Part shown: positions 24,940 to 28,840 of the stretch, piece after piece
How the letters are laid out: each line of letters begins with the position of its first letter
How positions within the stretch are numbered: position 1 is the stretch's first letter
Assembly (NCBI GenBank): GCA_964472875.1
Contig: CAYYMD010000038.1
Location: 1 to 28,840, forward strand
Source: CAYYMD01 sp964472875
GTDB taxonomy: Bacteria; Planctomycetota; Phycisphaerae; SM23-33
Direction of reading: 5' to 3'
Length of the DNA stretch: 28,840 nucleotides
Notes under the pieces: generated by a model
The model's database searches: none
What the model was told of the DNA's origin: nothing
What the model saw: the letters and a program-made list of their open reading frames with translations, nothing else
Program-made: the position numbers and the translations under genes

Positions 24940-25989
24940 TCATTCGGCGCTGCGGCGCGGTTTTCCGTTATAGCCGGAATTCGGATCTGCGCTTCCGCCC
25001 GAAGGCGTCGCAAGCGAACTGTTCCGCAGCATACGGTCCAGTTCCCTGTTACGCTCCATGTCGAACCACATTGCAAAAAGAATGAACTGGAATGAAGTTA
25101 TCGCGCAAAAAACCCACGCCAGCGCGTTAATAGGCGGAATCTCGCCCGTGGCTATCCACATCCATATCATTCGCACAAAAAGCAGGAATCCCAGCAGCCC
25201 CAGCCCCATTCCGCCCAGGTAGAAAAACACCAGCGGATGAAAATCGTGAACGACGTATTTCTGCCACATCCGCCAGCAGAATCTTTTGAAAATAAGCCAC
25301 GACATGCGGGGGATAACGCTCATCAGGCGCATCTTGGAAACCTCGCCCACGTTGTAAATCGGCTTAAGCGGCACATCCACCACGGAAAAGTTGTAAACGT
25401 TGAGGCGAACCAGCAGGTCATTGGGATAACCGTAACTGGGATACATCTCTTTTATCTCAATGGTCTCCAGCGCCTCCAGAGATATGGCCGTGTAACCTGT
25501 CTGCGAGTCGGCCACGTGCCAGTATCCGCTGGCTATCTTGGTAAGCATCGAAAGAAATGCATTGCCCAGGTAACGCTTGCGGGGAATCATGTCCCACGCC
25601 TTGCGGTAGAAGAGGCGGTTCGCCTTGGCGTAGTCGGCCTGTCCGCGGGCCACCGGACCCACCAGCAGCCGCAGCTGTCTGGGGTCCATCTGCCCGTCGC
25701 CTGCCATCACGGCCGTAACGTCCATGCGACGCTTAATCGCCTCCAGGTATCCGCTGCGGATGGCGGCGCCTACGCCGCTGTTCCTGTCGTGGCGGATTAA
25801 CACAACCCGTTCGCTCACCCCGCGGTCTTTGATGTATTTCTCCACCACGCCGGCGGTGCCGTCGCTGCTGGCGTCGTCCACCACGATAACCAGGTCAACG
25901 AAATCCGGCATCGTTTCCAGGACGCCCGTAATCTGGTCCTGTTCGTTGTAGCACGGAATCGTTGCAGCAATTGTTTTGCCTTCGTACAT
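24940..25989 (-). CDS. GT2 glycosyltransferase, polyprenyl-phosphate sugar synthase type
   Basis: The 349-aa protein has a cytoplasmic GT-A domain (about 1-235) and two C-terminal membrane helices (about 255-275 and 290-312). IPCYNEQ opens the fold, IVVDDASSDGT contains the nucleotide-binding Asp, and MAGDGQMDP holds the metal-binding DxD-like acid. This layout fits enzymes that attach a hexose to polyprenyl phosphate, such as DPM1- or GtrB-like members, and it would feed the GT-C transferases nearby. Haloferax AglD joins a GT2 domain to a flippase-like domain; here the two are adjacent genes. A longer frame to a GTG at 26082 exists, but its codons have AT-rich third positions unlike the gene, so the ATG at 25989 is preferred. 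Confidence 0.85.
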   Translation of the reverse strand: MYEGKTIAATIPCYNEQDQITGVLETMPDFVDLVIVVDDASSDGTAGVVEKYIKDRGVSERVVLIRHDRNSGVGAAIRSGYLEAIKRRMDVTAVMAGDGQMDPRQLRLLVGPVARGQADYAKANRLFYRKAWDMIPRKRYLGNAFLSMLTKIASGYWHVADSQTGYTAISLEALETIEIKEMYPSYGYPNDLLVRLNVYNFSVVDVPLKPIYNVGEVSKMRLMSVIPRMSWLIFKRFCWRMWQKYVVHDFHPLVFFYLGGMGLGLLGFLLFVRMIWMWIATGEIPPINALAWVFCAITSFQFILFAMWFDMERNRELDRMLRNSSLATPSGGSADPNSGYNGKPRRSAE

Positions 25990-26067
25990 ATCCGGTCTGA
26001 TGCGTTCTGCGGCCCATGCCGCCAAATTTGTAAAATCCGTTAATATAACTTCGCCTGCAGGCGTGCG

Positions 26068-26117
26068 AATGTATCGCCGCACGGTCGATATTACAAGCCG
26101 TTAATGTATTGCCGCAC
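26068..26117. repeat. Pair of 15-bp direct repeats in divergent promoter region
   Basis: AATGTATCGCCGCAC (26068-26082) and AATGTATTGCCGCAC (26103-26117) differ by one base and are spaced 35 bp apart, start to start. They lie between the divergent GT2 and amidotransferase genes, where a regulator could bind. No matching regulator gene is visible in the window. Confidence 0.55.
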
Positions 26118-26168
26118 CCGCCGCCGGGATTTAACCTGATTGTTATAACTGTCCGTTATAGTTACTGC

Positions 26169-26197
26169 TTGACTTGAGGCGCCAAACTCTTTAATAA
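26169..26197 (+). promoter_or_regulatory. Promoter of the amidotransferase-hisH2-hisF2 trio
   Basis: TTGACT (26169-26174), a 17-nt spacer and TAATAA (26192-26197) form a good sigma70-like match. The ATG at 26210 is only 12 nt past the -10, so the transcript would have a leader of about 6 nt and no Shine-Dalgarno site, i.e. nearly leaderless. Confidence 0.6.
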
Positions 26198-26209
26198 ACC
26201 CTCATAAAA

Positions 26210-27343
26210 ATGAGACCCTATCAGATATGCACAAGATGCGTTTCCGACACCTCATTGCCGGGAATAAGATTCGACCGGGACGGCGTTTGCCAGTACTGCC
26301 ACGCCCACGACGAACTGGAAAAACGCTACCCGCTCGGCGAAGAGGGACAGCGGCGACTGGATAAGATCGTCGCAAAAATAAAGCGCGCCGGCAAAAACAA
26401 GCCATACGACTGCATAGTCGGTGTAAGCGGCGGCAGGGACAGTACTTACTCGCTATACCGCGCGGTGGAAGTTGGTCTGCGGCCGCTGGCGGTGCACTTC
26501 GACAACGGCTGGGACATAGAACTGGCCGTGCGCAACATCAAGAACTCCTGCACCAAACTCAACGTGGACCTTTACACGCACGTGGCCGACTGGGAAGAAT
26601 TCAAAGACCTCCAGATCGCCTTCCTCAAGGCCTCCGTGCCCGAGGCGGAGATACCCACCGACGTGGCCATTCACGGCGCGCTGCACCAGGCGGCGGTCCG
26701 CGAGGGGGTTAAGTATATTATTATCGGCCATTCCTTCCGCACAGAGGGTATCGCGCCCATCGAATGGACGTACATGGACGGAAAGTACATCCGAAGCATC
26801 CGCAGGCGGTTCGGCACAAAAAAGCAGAAGACCGTGCCCAACTTCACCATCGGACAGTATTTTTATTACAACTTTATAAAACGCATCAGGGCGATTCCGA
26901 TTCTCAATTACGGCCGGTACAGGCACTCCGAGGTCATGAAACTGCTGGAAGATGAGCTCGACTGGCAATACTACGGCGGTCACCATCACGAATCCTCCTA
27001 CACGCACTTCGTCCAGACCGCGCTGTTCGGGCCGAAGTTCAACATAGACAAGCGCCGGCTGGAACTGTCGGCACTGATACGCTCAGGCCAGCGGACCCGC
27101 CAGGAGGCCCTGGAAGAACTCCAAAGCGAATCCTACGAGGCCGACGAGGAACTCGTCGAATACGTTCTGAACAAACTCGGCCTCAGCCGCGACCAATGGG
27201 AGCGGATACTCAACGACCCGCCAAAGTCTTTCCGAGACTATCCCAGTTACTATCCGTACATCCGGGCCATGCGGGGCCCGCTCAAACTGGCGTACAAACT
27301 CGGCATGCTTTCGCCTATACTGTATTTCAAGTACGTCGATTGA
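26210..27343 (+). CDS. N-acetyl sugar amidotransferase (WbpG/PseA type)
   Basis: The 377-aa protein has an N-terminal zinc-knuckle-like set Cys7-Cys10 and Cys27-Cys30 (ICTRC, CQYC) and a PP-loop ATP-pyrophosphatase motif SGGRDS at 73-78. A second conserved segment, IIIGHSFRTEGI, lies near 174-185. Members of this family activate an N-acetyl sugar with ATP and use ammonia from a HisH/HisF-like pair to make an acetamidino group, as in P. aeruginosa O-antigen (WbpG). The actual sugar nucleotide is unknown, because no sugar-precursor genes (epimerase, dehydrogenase, aminotransferase) lie in the window. The start is fixed by the conserved opening; no ribosome binding site precedes it. It is first of three same-strand genes, 28 nt before the HisH homologue. 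Confidence 0.88.
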   Translation: MRPYQICTRCVSDTSLPGIRFDRDGVCQYCHAHDELEKRYPLGEEGQRRLDKIVAKIKRAGKNKPYDCIVGVSGGRDSTYSLYRAVEVGLRPLAVHFDNGWDIELAVRNIKNSCTKLNVDLYTHVADWEEFKDLQIAFLKASVPEAEIPTDVAIHGALHQAAVREGVKYIIIGHSFRTEGIAPIEWTYMDGKYIRSIRRRFGTKKQKTVPNFTIGQYFYYNFIKRIRAIPILNYGRYRHSEVMKLLEDELDWQYYGGHHHESSYTHFVQTALFGPKFNIDKRRLELSALIRSGQRTRQEALEELQSESYEADEELVEYVLNKLGLSRDQWERILNDPPKSFRDYPSYYPYIRAMRGPLKLAYKLGMLSPILYFKYVD

Positions 27344-27371
27344 ACAGGCCGCGCAGTCTGCGAGGTATTCT

Positions 27372-27998
27372 ATGGCCCGGTTGATAGTAGTGGTCGATTA
27401 CGGCATGGGAAATGTCGGTTCGATTATAAACATGATTAAGAAGGTAGGCGGGCGGGCCGAACTGTCGGCCGGACCGGAGGATATTTCAAAAGCCGACAAA
27501 CTCATACTGCCCGGCGTGGGCGCGTTCGATACCGGCATGAAAAATCTCCATGAAAGGCATTACGTCGAGCCGCTTACCGAAAAAGCGCTCAATACGGACA
27601 CGCCCGTTCTTGGCATCTGCCTGGGCATGCAACTGCTCACCGAGCGCAGCGAGGAGGGCTCGCGCGAAGGCCTGGGCTGGATAGACGCCGAAACCGTCCG
27701 CTTCAACTTCGCCGGCAGCGACAACCCGCTGAAAGTCCCGCACATGGGCTGGAACGAGATAACGGTCAATCGCCCCCATCCGCTGTTCGAACCGGCCGAG
27801 GCGCGGCGGCGGTTTTACTTTGTTCATTCTTACCACGTCTGCTGCAATGACCCGGCCGACGTGCTTGCGGTGTCGCATTACGGGCGGGATTTCACCGCGG
27901 CCGTCGCGCGGGACAACATCATCGGCACACAGTTCCATCCGGAAAAAAGCCACAAGTACGGCATGGAACTTATGCGCAACTTCGTTCACAATATCTGA
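27372..27998 (+). CDS. hisH2: HisH-type glutaminase, acetamidino-sugar pathway
   Basis: Class I glutamine amidotransferase of 208 aa. The catalytic triad is intact: Cys83 in GICLGMQLL, His189 and Glu191 in TQFHPEKS. The oxyanion-loop segment LPGVGAF is also visible. It hydrolyses glutamine and passes ammonia to the HisF-like partner encoded 2 nt downstream. Position between a WbpG-type gene and a HisF2-type gene, with no other his genes, argues for sugar amidination rather than histidine synthesis. GAGG lies 6 nt before the ATG. The symbol is used for the paralogue role; sequence alone cannot fully exclude the histidine enzyme. Confidence 0.88.
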   Translation: MARLIVVVDYGMGNVGSIINMIKKVGGRAELSAGPEDISKADKLILPGVGAFDTGMKNLHERHYVEPLTEKALNTDTPVLGICLGMQLLTERSEEGSREGLGWIDAETVRFNFAGSDNPLKVPHMGWNEITVNRPHPLFEPAEARRRFYFVHSYHVCCNDPADVLAVSHYGRDFTAAVARDNIIGTQFHPEKSHKYGMELMRNFVHNI

Positions 27999-28000
27999 TC

Positions 28001-28780
28001 ATGGCCGAAGTCAGAGTAATTCCCTGCCTGCTGCTTAAAGACACCGGGATGGTCAAGACCACCCGCTTCGGTGACCCCGTGTACCTCGGCGACGCCATCA
28101 ACATTGTGAAACTCTTCAACGACATGGAGGTGGACGAACTGGGCGTGCTGGATATTTCCGCAGCGGGCCGGGGACGCGGGCCCAACTTCGACCTGCTGGC
28201 GAGCATCGCATCGAACGCCTTCATGCCGCTCAGTTACGGCGGGGGAATATCAGAAATCGCCGAGGCGCGGAAAATTCTGCAACTGGGTTTCGAGAAGATC
28301 ATCATCGGCACGGCCGCGGTCAGCAACCCGGACCTTATCGGCCGGGCGGCGGAGGAATTCGGCTCCCAGAGCGTGGTGGTGTCCATTGATGTGAGGAAAA
28401 AGCTTTTCGGGCGGTACGAAGTGTGCACCGCCGGAGGCAAACGAAAGACCGGCAAAGACCCGGTCGCTCACGCTGAGGAGATGGCTTCCCGTGGGGCCGG
28501 GGAAATCCTGCTGACCTCGGTGGACAGGGACGGCACCATGTCCGGCTACGACCTGGAACTCATTCGAATGGTCTGCGACGCGGTGGAGATTCCCGTAATA
28601 GCATCCGGCGGGGCCGGGCACGTCAATCACTTCGCCGAGGCGGTGCACAAGGGCGGGGCCTCGGCCGTGGCGGCTGCGAGTTCCTTCGTATTCCACGGCC
28701 GGCGAAAAGCAGTGCTGGTGAACTTCCCGGACAGGGAAGAACTGCAAAAAGTTCTGAATCCCCCCGGCACCTCCGGCTGA
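28001..28780 (+). CDS. hisF2: HisF2/AglZ-type acetamidino modification protein
   Basis: TIM-barrel protein of 259 aa homologous to HisF. In true HisF the cyclase uses Asp11 and Asp130. Here the N-terminal strand reads VIPCLLLKD, which puts Leu at position 11, while Asp130 (SIDVRK) and Lys19 remain. Residues matching the ammonia gate of T. maritima HisF are kept (Arg5, Glu46, Lys99 and Glu168). The protein can therefore probably accept and channel ammonia from the HisH partner but is unlikely to make imidazole glycerol phosphate. It fits the HisF2 family that works with WbpG-type enzymes. It starts 2 nt after the hisH2 stop and ends 7 bp before the IS end. Confidence 0.88.
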   Translation: MAEVRVIPCLLLKDTGMVKTTRFGDPVYLGDAINIVKLFNDMEVDELGVLDISAAGRGRGPNFDLLASIASNAFMPLSYGGGISEIAEARKILQLGFEKIIIGTAAVSNPDLIGRAAEEFGSQSVVVSIDVRKKLFGRYEVCTAGGKRKTGKDPVAHAEEMASRGAGEILLTSVDRDGTMSGYDLELIRMVCDAVEIPVIASGGAGHVNHFAEAVHKGGASAVAAASSFVFHGRRKAVLVNFPDREELQKVLNPPGTSG

Positions 28781-28787
28781 AGGGCAT

Positions 28788-28840
28788 GATAGTGTCAAAT
28801 ATTATGTGTAAGTTTTATTTTGTGCCATCTGGCGAGCTGG
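28788..28840 (-). mobile_element. Right-edge IS256-like element, partial
   Basis: The last 53 bases match the IS end at 3430-3480. The terminal bases GATAGTGTC begin 7 bp after the hisF2 stop. On the minus strand they hold the last codons of a transposase-like frame (QLARWHKIKLTHNI, stop at 28797-28795), which is longer than in the damaged copy because of the T/A-run difference. The element continues beyond the window, so its size and activity cannot be judged. Confidence 0.6.

Noticed and set aside
27372..28780. Reading hisH/hisF as histidine biosynthesis genes
   Set aside because: No other his genes are adjacent, a WbpG-type amidotransferase precedes them, and the HisF homologue lacks Asp11.

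Overview
The window is chromosomal DNA from a GC-rich Gram-negative-type bacterium. A secreted PDZ/HEAT-repeat protein of the DUF6288 type, an exported GH27 galactosidase and a dense GT-C/flippase glycan locus together suggest Planctomycetota, perhaps class Phycisphaerae. That placement is inferred from gene content only; no rRNA or tRNA gene was seen.

Layout. (1) 1-688: no gene; a cluster of short perfect hairpins and a duplicated 64-bp unit. (2) 689-5780: a secreted PDZ-DUF6288-HEAT protein, a decayed insertion-sequence (IS) remnant, a small PPOX-family flavoprotein and an exported GH27 alpha-galactosidase with its own promoter. (3) 5862-13772: a complete phosphate-starvation module. pstS-pstC-pstA-pstB-phoU run on the minus strand and phoB-phoR diverge on the plus strand. 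The 311-bp divergent region holds two candidate PhoB-box arrays with 11-bp phasing. PstA carries a very large extra domain between its first two membrane segments. (4) 13785-28780: a cell-surface glycan or glycolipid locus. It has four transcription blocks: sulfotransferase, flippase-like protein and GT-C transferase (minus); a lone GT-C transferase (plus); a six-gene minus block of GT2, flippase-like protein, methyltransferase, flippase-GT4 fusion and two methyltransferases; and a divergent plus-strand trio of sugar amidotransferase, HisH2 and HisF2. (5) 28788-28840: the end of an IS copy matching the remnant at 3430-3480, running off the window.

How the genes work together. PhoR/PhoB probably sense and control phosphate uptake through PstSCAB, with PhoU as negative modulator. 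In the glycan locus, the GT2 enzyme resembles polyprenyl-phosphate sugar synthases, which supply donors to outer-face GT-C transferases. The flippase-like PF03706-type proteins are candidates for moving lipid-linked sugars across the membrane. The WbpG/HisH2/HisF2 trio is the known set for converting an N-acetyl sugar to an acetamidino sugar. The sulfotransferase and the three methyltransferases could add further decorations. The HisF-like protein lacks the cyclase catalytic Asp11 but keeps Asp130 and the ammonia-gate residues, which argues for surface sugar amidination rather than histidine synthesis. The most unusual items are the flippase-GT4 fusion (its layout recalls MprF), the three paralogous flippase-like proteins in one locus, and the enlarged PstA.
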